From NCBI GenBank assembly GCA_017466065.1, contig JAFTUV010000010.1, forward strand, positions 10,849-74,848: a stretch of DNA of 64,000 bases, given 5' to 3'. Below, piece after piece: positions 35,591-44,192 of the stretch. Origin of the DNA: Bacteroidaceae bacterium (lineage in GTDB: Bacteria; Bacteroidota; Bacteroidia; Bacteroidales; Bacteroidaceae). A model generated the notes under the pieces. It worked only from the letters and a program-made list of their open reading frames with translations, ran no database searches and was not told where the DNA came from. The first letter of the stretch is position 1. Every line of letters begins with the position of its first letter. Both the position numbers and the translations under genes were made by a program.

Positions 35591-37080
35591 AAGAGAATAA
35601 TTGTAAAAACATAATGAACCCGTACCTGTTGAAGGAACTGTGCGTAATAATACCCACATACAACAATGCGGGCACAGTTGCGAGCGTCATCGATGATACA
35701 TATAATTATGTTCCCAATATAATTGTTGTAAACGATGGCTCAACCGACGATACGCACAACATTTTGGCATCGACAAAAACACCAATAACAATTGTCGAGT
35801 ATGGTGCCAACAAAGGAAAAGGACACGCACTGAGAGAAGGCTTCAAGAAGGCAAAGGAGCTGGGCTTCAACTATGCAATAACAATAGATGCCGACGGACA
35901 GCATAAAGCATCGGACATCCCCGCGCTGGTTAAAGCCGAGGAGAATAATCCGGGAGCAATAATAATAGGCAGCCGACAGCTCGAAGGGAAAGAAATTTCC
36001 AAAGGCAGCCTGTTCGCCAACAGATTTTCAAACTTCTGGTTCTTTGTACAAACAGGTTGCCGCCTGCCCGACACACAGACAGGATACAGGCTCTACCCCC
36101 TGAACAAACTCTACGGATTGAATTTCATTACCAGCCGTTACGAATCGGAATTAGAGCTATTGGTTCTTGCCGAATGGAACAACACCCGATTGGTACCCGT
36201 TCCCATCGACGTGTACTACCCTCCCAAAGAAGAGAGAGTTTCGCACTTCAAGCCCGGGAAAGACTTTGCACGAATAAGCCTGCTGAACACCTTTCTCTGC
36301 TTCGGAGCCATTCTTTATGGCTATCCGTTAAAGCTGTTGCGCCTCATCAGAACCATTGCATACTCTATATTTGCACTGCTATTCTTCCTCCTTGGAGCAT
36401 TCAGTTTCACAGCATTTGCAATTATATATTTTGCAGTGTGCCCCAACAACGAGAAAACCAGAATGAACTACCACAAGGCACTATGTTGGTTGGCACGAAT
36501 AATAACCATCGGAATTCCGGGTGTTAAATTCAAATGCAACAACCCGTTCAACGAGACATTCGATAAACCGGCGGTAATAATAAGCAACCACCAATCGCAT
36601 TTAGACCTTATGTGTGCGATGATGCTCACCCCCAAAATGGTCATTCTCACCAACGACTGGGTGTGGAACAGCCCGTTCTATGGGAAAATCATCAGATACG
36701 CCGAATTCTATCCCGTGTCCAAAGGAATCGATGCAAGTTTAGAGCATATAAAAGACCTTGTGTCCCGCGGCTATTCGGTTCTTGTCTATCCCGAGGGCAC
36801 CCGCTCGGCCGACTGCTCTATTTTAAGATTCCACAGCGGAGCATTCTTTATTGCCGAAGAACTTAAACTCGATATAATACCGATGTTCATACACGGGCCG
36901 GGTAACGTATTGGCAAAGACCGCACGCTATTTAAGCACAGGAGAAATCTTCATCGACATAAAGAAGCGAATTTCACCCGACGACCACACATTTGGAGAAA
37001 CTTATCGTGAACGTACACGCAAATTTGAAAGATTTTACAGAGAAACTTATCGTAAAATAAAGATAACACAGAGCGTATGA
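35587..37080 (+). CDS. Glycosyltransferase 2 / PlsC-type acyltransferase fusion
   Basis: A 497-residue two-domain protein. Residues about 15-230 are a GT2 glycosyltransferase of the DPM1/polyprenyl type (CVIIPTYNNAGTVASVIDD, VVNDGSTDDT, IDADGQHKASDIPAL, DTQTGYRLYPL). A hydrophobic linker follows (about 255-290). Residues about 310-490 are a lysophospholipid acyltransferase with NHQSHLDL (HX4D) and VYPEGTRSADCS. One polypeptide could both glycosylate and acylate the polyene's lipid anchor, as proposed for flexirubin and aryl-polyene lipids. Both active sites look intact. Start overlaps the dehydratase stop. Confidence 0.9.
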   Translation: MKENNCKNIMNPYLLKELCVIIPTYNNAGTVASVIDDTYNYVPNIIVVNDGSTDDTHNILASTKTPITIVEYGANKGKGHALREGFKKAKELGFNYAITIDADGQHKASDIPALVKAEENNPGAIIIGSRQLEGKEISKGSLFANRFSNFWFFVQTGCRLPDTQTGYRLYPLNKLYGLNFITSRYESELELLVLAEWNNTRLVPVPIDVYYPPKEERVSHFKPGKDFARISLLNTFLCFGAILYGYPLKLLRLIRTIAYSIFALLFFLLGAFSFTAFAIIYFAVCPNNEKTRMNYHKALCWLARIITIGIPGVKFKCNNPFNETFDKPAVIISNHQSHLDLMCAMMLTPKMVILTNDWVWNSPFYGKIIRYAEFYPVSKGIDASLEHIKDLVSRGYSVLVYPEGTRSADCSILRFHSGAFFIAEELKLDIIPMFIHGPGNVLAKTARYLSTGEIFIDIKKRISPDDHTFGETYRERTRKFERFYRETYRKIKITQSV

Positions 37081-38573
37081 GAAAAAAGTGTATAATCATA
37101 GGCAGCGGATTAGGCGGGCTCTCCTGCGGCGTCATTCTGGCTAAAAACGGTTACGATGTAACCGTATTGGAACAGCATTACCAGATTGGCGGATGCCTGC
37201 AATGCTTTACACGCAAAGGCCTGAAATACGAGACCGGAATGCATTTCATCGGCAGTGCCGCTCCCGGGCAGACCTTGCACAAACTTATGAGATACCTGAA
37301 TTTCGATACAAGCCTCAACCTCAATCGTATGGACACCAACGCCTACGATATTATCTCCTTAAATGGCGACAAATTCAATTTCGCCAACGGACGAGAAGCC
37401 TTCATAGAGCAGATGGCATCCTACTTCCCAAAGGAGACCGACAACATTGTGAAATATTACAACACCATCGAACGTGTTGCACAGGCATCGTCCCTGCACT
37501 CTTTGAAATATGCCGAAAGTGATATGGTCATCAACACAGAATATCAGACCAGAAGCATAAACGATGTATTGAACTCCATTACAAACGACAGGCTGTTGCG
37601 CAATGTATTGGCAGGCACTCAACCACTTTACGCAGCCGAGGAGAACAAAACCCCCTTCTCTATTCACGCCTTCATAATGAACTTCTACAATCAAAGTTCA
37701 TATAGGATTATCGGTGGCAGCGACACTATTGCCGCCTCACTGAAAAAGACAATTGAGGAGAATGGCGGGCAGGTGCTCACCAAGAAGAAAGTGTGCAAGA
37801 TAGAATGTGACGACACCAAGGCAACTTCTGTAATTACAGAAGATGGCAGCGTGTACGAGGCCGACTACATAATATCGACCACCCACCCTGCAAGAACACT
37901 CGAATGGGTGGACAGCAAATTGATAAGACCGGCATTCAGACAACGGATAAGCACGATGAGAAACACAATGGCAAGTTTCTCTGTATATCTGCAATTTAAA
38001 AAAGATGCCGTGCCATATATGAACTCCAATTTTTACAGTTATAAGGCTGACACCCCTTGGGGATGCGAGATTTACGACGAAAAAAGCTGGCCCAAAGGCT
38101 ATCTGTATATGCACTTCTGCCAAGAAGCCAATCCCCAATATGCAAAGAACGGAGTAATTCTCTCATATATGAACATAAACGAGTTAAAGGAGTGGGAGAA
38201 CACCTATATAGAACATCGCGGAGAGGATTATAAAAAGTTCAAGGAACACAAAGCCAAAGTTCTTATCGACAGCCTCGAAAAAGATTTTCCGGGAATAAAA
38301 CAGAACATAGAGTGTTACTACACATCAACACCACTAACATATAGAGATTACACAGGAACACAGGATGGCTCTATGTATGGAGTAGCCAAGGATATTTCAC
38401 TGGGAATATCCAACAGGGTACCCCACAAGACAAAAATACCCAACCTCCTATTATCGGGACAGAATATAAACTCCCACGGTATTCTTGGAGTTATTGTAGG
38501 CTCCATTGTCACCTGTTCCGAGCTATTGACCTCGGAGACTATATATAAACAGATTCTAAAAGCAAATCTATGA
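37077..38573 (+). CDS. CrtI-like FAD-dependent desaturase/reductase 1
   Basis: A 498-residue FAD-binding oxidoreductase of the phytoene desaturase/retinol saturase superfamily. The Rossmann motif IIGSGLGGLSCGVILAKNGY (residues 5-24) is followed by VLEQHYQIGGCLQCF. The C-terminus has the flavin-covering run GILGVIVGSIVTCSELL. No membrane helix is obvious. It shares gene order and many motifs with the next gene (GMHFIG versus GMHILG), so the pair arose by duplication. It may desaturate or saturate bonds in the polyene, or act on the lipid; the reaction cannot be told from sequence. Confidence 0.85.
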   Translation: MRKKCIIIGSGLGGLSCGVILAKNGYDVTVLEQHYQIGGCLQCFTRKGLKYETGMHFIGSAAPGQTLHKLMRYLNFDTSLNLNRMDTNAYDIISLNGDKFNFANGREAFIEQMASYFPKETDNIVKYYNTIERVAQASSLHSLKYAESDMVINTEYQTRSINDVLNSITNDRLLRNVLAGTQPLYAAEENKTPFSIHAFIMNFYNQSSYRIIGGSDTIAASLKKTIEENGGQVLTKKKVCKIECDDTKATSVITEDGSVYEADYIISTTHPARTLEWVDSKLIRPAFRQRISTMRNTMASFSVYLQFKKDAVPYMNSNFYSYKADTPWGCEIYDEKSWPKGYLYMHFCQEANPQYAKNGVILSYMNINELKEWENTYIEHRGEDYKKFKEHKAKVLIDSLEKDFPGIKQNIECYYTSTPLTYRDYTGTQDGSMYGVAKDISLGISNRVPHKTKIPNLLLSGQNINSHGILGVIVGSIVTCSELLTSETIYKQILKANL

Positions 38574-40075
38574 AAGAGCATATAATAATAATTGGCGGAG
38601 GGCTTGGCGGCTTGTTCACAGGTGCAATCCTTGCAAAAGAGGGTTACAAGGTTACCATATTCGAGAAGAACCACACAATAGGCGGTGGATTGCAAACCTT
38701 TAAAAGAAATGGAGAAACTTTTGCCACAGGTATGCACATTCTTGGAGGGTTCAGAAAGAACCAGTCCATAAGAAAGCTATGTAAATACCTCAACATCTGG
38801 AAAGACTTAGAGCTTATAGATGTTGACTCCGATTGTATGGATACAATCTTCTATCTCTCCGACAATAAACTCTATCGAATTGCCGAAGGAAAAGAGAACT
38901 TTGTAGAGTCGCTTGCAAAAGAATTCCCGCACGAAAGAGAAAACCTGAAAAGATATATCGACGCCCTCTACAAATTAACAGAGGGAATAGATCTCTTCCA
39001 TTTAAAATCGACCGAGCGCAGTTTATTCTCACACCCCGATGAATTCTTTTGGGCTGCCGATGACTTCATAGCTCATTATATAAAAGACGAGAAACTCCGG
39101 GATGTATTGGGATATATGAATGCCCTATATGGCGGAGTAGCCAAGCATACGCCGGCATATATTCACGCCATCATAAACACATTGTACATAAACGGTCCGA
39201 GCCGCTTTGCAGGAGAAAGCCAACAACTGGCCGATGCCTTGGAACATATAATAACAGAGGGCGGAGGCGAAGTTCACCACGGCACCCCTGTCAACCATAT
39301 AGAAGTTGAAGAGAAAGAAGTTAAATATATTGTAGATAGCAAAGGAAACAAGCACACAGCCGACAGATACATTTCGGCAATACACCCCTGTGCGATGTTA
39401 TCCATAATAAAGGAAGATGCATTCCCGCGTTCATACAAAACAAGAATAAACAGCATCCCCAGCACCATTTCCGCATTCAGCGTATATCTGAAATTAAAGG
39501 AAAATACATTCCCCTACATTAACCACACCTGCTACTGTCAGGACGACTATGGCCTTATGTGGAATTTCAGCGACCAAGGAACCAGATGGCCGCAAGGATT
39601 TATGTATATGACTCCACCCAACAAGAACCAAGGGCACTATGCAACGAAAATGACAATCACAGCACCTATGAGCTTTGAGCTTGCCCGTAAGTGGGAAGAT
39701 ACAACCATTGGCAAGCGCGGAAGCGATTATGAAGCGTGGAAGGAAGAGTGCACCGAAAAACTATTGTCAAAATTAGAGGTAATATATCCCAACATCAGAG
39801 AGTGTATCGACGAGATATACACTGCAAGCCCGCTAACCATAAGGGACTATTACAATGTGAAAGAGGGTGCAATGTACGGGTTCCGGAAAGACTGCGAACA
39901 ATTGGCTCTTTCGCAGATACCCACCTACACAAAAATAAAGAACCTGCTGTTAACCGGACAGAATATAAACCTGCACGGAATATGCGGAGTACCATTAACC
40001 GCAATAAAAACAGCAGAGGCAATAATAGGAGAAAACGTAATACTACACAAAGTTAACAAACAGGATAACGAATAA
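38570..40075 (+). CDS. CrtI-like FAD-dependent desaturase/reductase 2
   Basis: A 501-residue paralogue of the preceding protein, joined by an ATGA overlap. FAD motif IIGGGLGGLFTGAILAKEGY, then FEKNHTIGGGLQTF; end motif LHGICGVPLTAIKTAEAIIG. Pairs of such enzymes occur in carotenoid and flexirubin-type clusters and may act as heterodimers or on successive bonds. Its charged insert near residues 245-265 (VEEKEVKYIVDSKGNK) distinguishes it from the first copy. The radical SAM gene starts 2 bases after it. Confidence 0.85.
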   Translation: MKEHIIIIGGGLGGLFTGAILAKEGYKVTIFEKNHTIGGGLQTFKRNGETFATGMHILGGFRKNQSIRKLCKYLNIWKDLELIDVDSDCMDTIFYLSDNKLYRIAEGKENFVESLAKEFPHERENLKRYIDALYKLTEGIDLFHLKSTERSLFSHPDEFFWAADDFIAHYIKDEKLRDVLGYMNALYGGVAKHTPAYIHAIINTLYINGPSRFAGESQQLADALEHIITEGGGEVHHGTPVNHIEVEEKEVKYIVDSKGNKHTADRYISAIHPCAMLSIIKEDAFPRSYKTRINSIPSTISAFSVYLKLKENTFPYINHTCYCQDDYGLMWNFSDQGTRWPQGFMYMTPPNKNQGHYATKMTITAPMSFELARKWEDTTIGKRGSDYEAWKEECTEKLLSKLEVIYPNIRECIDEIYTASPLTIRDYYNVKEGAMYGFRKDCEQLALSQIPTYTKIKNLLLTGQNINLHGICGVPLTAIKTAEAIIGENVILHKVNKQDNE

Positions 40076-40077
40076 TT

Positions 40078-41370
40078 ATGAAAAAGATCAAGATGAAGCT
40101 CATCTACCCGAAGTGGCAGAAGCTTAGAGGACAAACAACATTCAACCTTCCCCCTCACGGACCGGTTGCATTTGCAGCAACACTCCCCGACTATGTGGAT
40201 GTTACATTCACCGACGAGAATGTCGAGGAGATAAATTTCGACGAAGAGTGCGACATCGTAGCCCTCTCAATGATGTTGAGTACCCAAGTGAAACGAGGAT
40301 GGGCTATTGCCGATGAGTACCATAAACGCGGAAAAATCGTTATTGCCGGCGGTATTTCAACAATGCTTCACGCCGAGGATATGGTTAAACACGTTGACAG
40401 TGTATTCTTGGGCGAGTCGGAAGGACGAATGGAAGAGGTAATGACCGACTTTATGAACGGCACCCTGAAAAAGGTGTACAACTATATGGGACAGCAACCC
40501 CCTATCGAATCGGTGGGTCCCTGCCGTCGCGACCTTTACAAGAGAGAGCTCTACAACCACAAAGGCGTTCAGATGGTCGACCTGTTCCACGCGAGCCGTG
40601 GCTGTCGTTTCAGCTGCTATCCTTGCGCCGTTTCCTATTTGGGTGGCCGCATCTTCCGTCCGCGTCCCATCGACAAGGTTGTCGAGGATATGGCATCGAT
40701 AGATAACAACCGCCTCTTTATTGTCGACAACTCTTTGGCACAGAACAAAGAATGGGAGAAAGAGCTCTTCAAGGCCATCGCTCCTTTGAAGAAAAAATGG
40801 ATAAGCCACACTATTGAGGACGACCCCGAAATTCTCGACCTTGCAGCAAAGGCCGGTGCTTGGTATGTTTATCAGGCAGTGTACGACACTTCGGACTACA
40901 TAAAGGAGAGAATCAAACGTTACCACGACTACGGCATCGGCGTAGAGGGAACAATCCTGTTGGGCCTTGACAACCAGACAGAGGATGACATCAAACGCCT
41001 CATCGACTTCTTGGGAGAGATTGACCTCGACCTTGCAGAGTTCACCGTGATGACTCCTTTCCCCCACACAAAGGGATACGACGACCTGTTAAGACAGAAC
41101 AGAATCTTCGACTTCGATTGGGACCACTACAATGCCGGACAGGTTGTGTTCCAGCCCAAACATATGTCGCCCGAAAAACTCCAAGACCTCTACGACTATG
41201 CGTGGAAGAGTTTTTATGCCAGCGAGTCGCAGGAGCAAAAGATGTTCCGTCTCTTCTGCAACGTTGCGTTGCGCGAAATGGAGGAAGGCACATATCGTCC
41301 AAGAGATAGGAAATTAGCCAACAAGTCGTTCGGCAAGGATGTAGTGAGAAACATCATCAAGAACGGCTAA
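40078..41370 (+). CDS. Cobalamin-binding-type radical SAM enzyme
   Basis: A 430-residue protein. Residues about 1-150 form a B12-binding-like Rossmann domain (PPHGPVAFAATLPDYVDVTF, DIVALSMMLSTQ, IVIAGGISTMLHAED, VFLGESEGRMEEVMTD). The radical SAM domain carries the CX3CX2C cluster motif in ASRGCRFSCYPCAVSYLGG (about residue 178). The end (PRDRKLANKSFGKDVVR) is family-specific. B12-type enzymes methylate unactivated carbons or catalyse rearrangements. In the cluster it may methylate the aryl ring or polyene, or build a ring, but the classical DXHXXG B12 motif is not seen. Its tight junction with the FAD genes supports membership. A hairpin follows. Confidence 0.87.
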   Translation: MKKIKMKLIYPKWQKLRGQTTFNLPPHGPVAFAATLPDYVDVTFTDENVEEINFDEECDIVALSMMLSTQVKRGWAIADEYHKRGKIVIAGGISTMLHAEDMVKHVDSVFLGESEGRMEEVMTDFMNGTLKKVYNYMGQQPPIESVGPCRRDLYKRELYNHKGVQMVDLFHASRGCRFSCYPCAVSYLGGRIFRPRPIDKVVEDMASIDNNRLFIVDNSLAQNKEWEKELFKAIAPLKKKWISHTIEDDPEILDLAAKAGAWYVYQAVYDTSDYIKERIKRYHDYGIGVEGTILLGLDNQTEDDIKRLIDFLGEIDLDLAEFTVMTPFPHTKGYDDLLRQNRIFDFDWDHYNAGQVVFQPKHMSPEKLQDLYDYAWKSFYASESQEQKMFRLFCNVALREMEEGTYRPRDRKLANKSFGKDVVRNIIKNG

Positions 41371-41380
41371 CCCACACAGA

Positions 41381-41432
41381 AATAAGGCATTATCTCCATT
41401 CTCATATTTCTGGGAATGGGATATGCTTTATT
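41381..41432 (+). terminator. Imperfect hairpin after the radical SAM gene
   Basis: AATAAGGCATTATCTCCATTC (split by small bulges) pairs with GAATGGGATATGCTTTATT around a 12-base loop. There is no clear T-run, so it may attenuate rather than end transcription of the main cluster. Confidence 0.4.
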
Positions 41433-41500
41433 GACACAAACAATAATTGTGTACTTGGCCTACATTTTAGAAAAGTTTAAAAGTTTATTACAGATTAAAT

Positions 41501-41860
41501 ATGAAAGTTTCCGAAAAATACTACGATGAAATATTCTCCTTCAAGGGACAATGGGATATGCCCTCTACTTGCGGACTGAAAATAAAGAATGTAGATGGAG
41601 TTAACTATGTTATTGTAACAGAACTATATCAGGATAACCCCGGAACATCCGTAACCTATGCAGGACAAAGCCTCGCCGAGCAAATTTGCGAAGCTAAGGG
41701 ATTGAATATAGAGGAGATTAAATATTGGGAGTGCAACCCCAACACAAATTCAAAGCTATCTTTCTACGACGAAGAGTACTTTGAAGTATCTTTTGGCGGC
41801 GAGGCGAAAAACAAATATCGTCAAGTGTCGAAGGAGGAGATTGAGAAGGTATTGGCTTAA
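41501..41860 (+). CDS. Small cytoplasmic protein of unknown function
   Basis: A 119-residue acidic protein without signal or membrane segment; I do not recognise the family. It has a mixed alpha/beta look with a compact aromatic core (FSFKGQWDMPSTCGLKI, YYDEIF, YDEEYFEVSFGG) and an amphipathic end (SKEEIEKVLA). It lies 130 bases after the main run and 75 before an exported hydrolase, so it may be a separate insertion or a late cluster gene. No consensus promoter was identified. Confidence 0.68.
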   Translation: MKVSEKYYDEIFSFKGQWDMPSTCGLKIKNVDGVNYVIVTELYQDNPGTSVTYAGQSLAEQICEAKGLNIEEIKYWECNPNTNSKLSFYDEEYFEVSFGGEAKNKYRQVSKEEIEKVLA

Positions 41861-41935
41861 TTGACAGACCTATTGAGCACAACAGACTGCAAGTAATATT
41901 GAAAAAGGCAGAAAAAGTAATCACGCACAGAAGCT

Positions 41936-42829
41936 ATGAAAAAGGTTCTAATTATCGGGATACTATATATTTGGGGAGCCTGTGCCTTTGCACAAAGCCC
42001 TATAAGTCTATGGGAGAATACCGATGTAAACATTGATGAAGTAACCCTCACGCCATTCCTGCCCGCCAGCAACCCCACCGGCACCACAATCATCGTATGC
42101 CCCGGCGGCAGTTACTGCTGGCTCGATTATGAAACAGAGGGAGAAGGCGTGGCACGATGGCTGAACGAACAGGGCATAACCGCATTTGTACTTAAATACC
42201 GCGTTGCCGGCGTGTGGTCCTATGTCACACACGACAGGCTCATCCTGCCCAGAAGACAACACCCGGCAATGATTACCGACCTGCAACGAGCCATTCAATG
42301 GGTGAGAGAGAACAAAGAGAAATACAACATCGACCCCGACAGATTGGGAGTTATGGGTTTCTCGGCCGGCGGTCATCTGGCTATGTCCTCTGCCGCGTTC
42401 AACGGGACAGACTTTCTGAAAGAGTGCGGAATCGACTGCAATGTATCGTTAAGGCCCGATTTTGTTGCTCCCATCTACCCTGTTGTCACTATGAGCAATG
42501 CCAGCTATGTGCATAAACGCTCACGCAGAGGACTATTGGGCGAAGTGAGAAAGTTCAACGACAAGATGAAGGATTCGTTGTCTTTGGAGATGCACATTCC
42601 CGATAATTGCCCACCGGTGTTCCTTATGAACTGCATAGACGACCCCATTGTGAAATTTGAAAATTCCGAGCTGCTGGACTCGGCTTTGTCGGCAAAGAGA
42701 ATACCTCACAAATACATTCAATACAAGACCGGAGGACACGGCTTTGGAGCAACCGCCGAGAAAACAACCGCCGAAGCTATCGAATGGCGCAAAGAGTTTA
42801 TTGAATGGTTAAGACATTTAGAATTATAA
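41936..42829 (+). CDS. Secreted alpha/beta-hydrolase (acetyl esterase/xylan esterase-like)
   Basis: A 297-residue esterase with a signal peptide (to about residue 21, CAFAQ). The oxyanion-hole run IIVCPGGSYCWLDYETEGEG, nucleophile GFSAGGHLAMSSAAF (serine near residue 148), acid in NCIDDPIVKFENSE and histidine in KTGGHGFGATAE match the BD-FAE/Axe-type carbohydrate esterases common in Bacteroidales. It may deacylate a surface glycan, or remove an ester from the product; its tie to the cluster is only positional. Gaps of about 75 and 43 bases flank it. Confidence 0.82.
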   Translation: MKKVLIIGILYIWGACAFAQSPISLWENTDVNIDEVTLTPFLPASNPTGTTIIVCPGGSYCWLDYETEGEGVARWLNEQGITAFVLKYRVAGVWSYVTHDRLILPRRQHPAMITDLQRAIQWVRENKEKYNIDPDRLGVMGFSAGGHLAMSSAAFNGTDFLKECGIDCNVSLRPDFVAPIYPVVTMSNASYVHKRSRRGLLGEVRKFNDKMKDSLSLEMHIPDNCPPVFLMNCIDDPIVKFENSELLDSALSAKRIPHKYIQYKTGGHGFGATAEKTTAEAIEWRKEFIEWLRHLEL

Positions 42830-42872
42830 AAGGCTTAGCTGCATAAGAACTGCTTATAAATAAAATATAAGG

Positions 42873-44168
42873 ATGAGTGATATAGAATTCAAGACCCCGG
42901 AAGAGATAAAAACCTATCAAGAGGAACTTTTATGCGTTGCCCTGAAATATTTGGCCGAAAATTCCAGATATTACAGGCGAATGTTCTCGTGCTATGGGAT
43001 AGACATCAACAAAATAAAGACTATTGAGGACCTTGTAAAAATCCCGTTTACCGAGAAAAAGGACCTTCAACTGTTCAACGAGGATTTTCTCTGCTGCAAG
43101 AAGGAGAAGATTGTCGACTACATAACAACCTCGGGAACACTGGGTGACCCTGTGACCTTCGGTTGCACCGACAAGGACCTTGAACGCCTTGCCTACAATG
43201 AGTGTAAGTCATTTGCCTGTGCAGGAATAGGCCCCGGGAACATTGTGCAGCTAATGACCACGATGGATAAGAGATTTATGGCGGGGCTTGCCTACTTCTT
43301 GGGAATACGCAAGCTCGGTGCGAGCATCATCCGCGTGGGAAACGGAATTCCCGAATTGCAGTGGGACACCATCAAGCGAATAAAGCCCGACACCATTATG
43401 TGCGTGCCCTCTTTCATTCTGCGCCTCATACAATATGCCGAGGAGAATGGCATCGACTATAAGAACAGCTCCATAAAAAGAATCATAGGCATTGGCGAGG
43501 GATTGCGAGAGCAGAACTTTGAACTGAATATGCTTGGCAGTCGCATTAAGGAAAAATGGGATGTCGACCTCTTTGCAACATACTCATCGACCGAAATGGG
43601 AGCTACTTTCTCGGAGTGTGAATATGGTTGCGGCGGACACGTTCACCCCGAACTGATTATCGTTGAGATTATTGGTGAGGACGACCAGCCTGTGCCCGAC
43701 GGACAATATGGCGAGATTGTAATAACCACGCTTGGAGTGGAGGGAATGCCGTTGCTCCGTTTCAGGACCGGTGACATTGCCGCGAAAAGAGTGGAGAAAT
43801 GCCAATGTGGCCGTAATTCATACAGGCTCACTCCCCTCATAGGCCGCAAGAACAACCTTATAAAGCTGAAAGGTACCACCCTCTATCCGCCTGCAATAAA
43901 CGACGTGCTTGACAATGCCGAGTATGTAGAGAACTATGTAATTTATGTTCAGGACAGCGAATCGGGGACCGATGAGGTTGTAGTGAAAATAGGACTGAAA
44001 TACAACACCGACTTTGATGCCGTAAAGAACCTAAAAGACAGATTCAGGTCGCGCATACGCGTTGCACCCATAATAGAGGTTTTGCCTGTCGAGGAGATAC
44101 AGCGCATAAATTTCCCGGCAAAAAGCCGCAAGCCCGTTAAGTTCATTGATAACCGCAGCAAGCATTAG
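42873..44168 (+). CDS. PaaK-like phenylacetate-CoA ligase family protein
   Basis: A 431-residue adenylate-forming ligase resembling phenylacetate-CoA ligase. The P-loop is DYITTSGTLGDPVTFG (about residue 95); RLTPLIGRKNNLIKLKGTTLYP is the PaaK C-terminal signature, with the cysteine knuckle CQCGRNSYRL before it. Aryl-CoA or aryl-ACP formation from coumarate is the step needed between the lyase and the condensing enzymes, so it is the natural starter-loading enzyme. That is inference; aryl-polyene loci usually have such a ligase. It is about 20 kb from the lyase in the same orientation. Confidence 0.86.
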   Translation: MSDIEFKTPEEIKTYQEELLCVALKYLAENSRYYRRMFSCYGIDINKIKTIEDLVKIPFTEKKDLQLFNEDFLCCKKEKIVDYITTSGTLGDPVTFGCTDKDLERLAYNECKSFACAGIGPGNIVQLMTTMDKRFMAGLAYFLGIRKLGASIIRVGNGIPELQWDTIKRIKPDTIMCVPSFILRLIQYAEENGIDYKNSSIKRIIGIGEGLREQNFELNMLGSRIKEKWDVDLFATYSSTEMGATFSECEYGCGGHVHPELIIVEIIGEDDQPVPDGQYGEIVITTLGVEGMPLLRFRTGDIAAKRVEKCQCGRNSYRLTPLIGRKNNLIKLKGTTLYPPAINDVLDNAEYVENYVIYVQDSESGTDEVVVKIGLKYNTDFDAVKNLKDRFRSRIRVAPIIEVLPVEEIQRINFPAKSRKPVKFIDNRSKH

Positions 44169-44192
44169 AAACATTATTTACTAAACAGCCTC

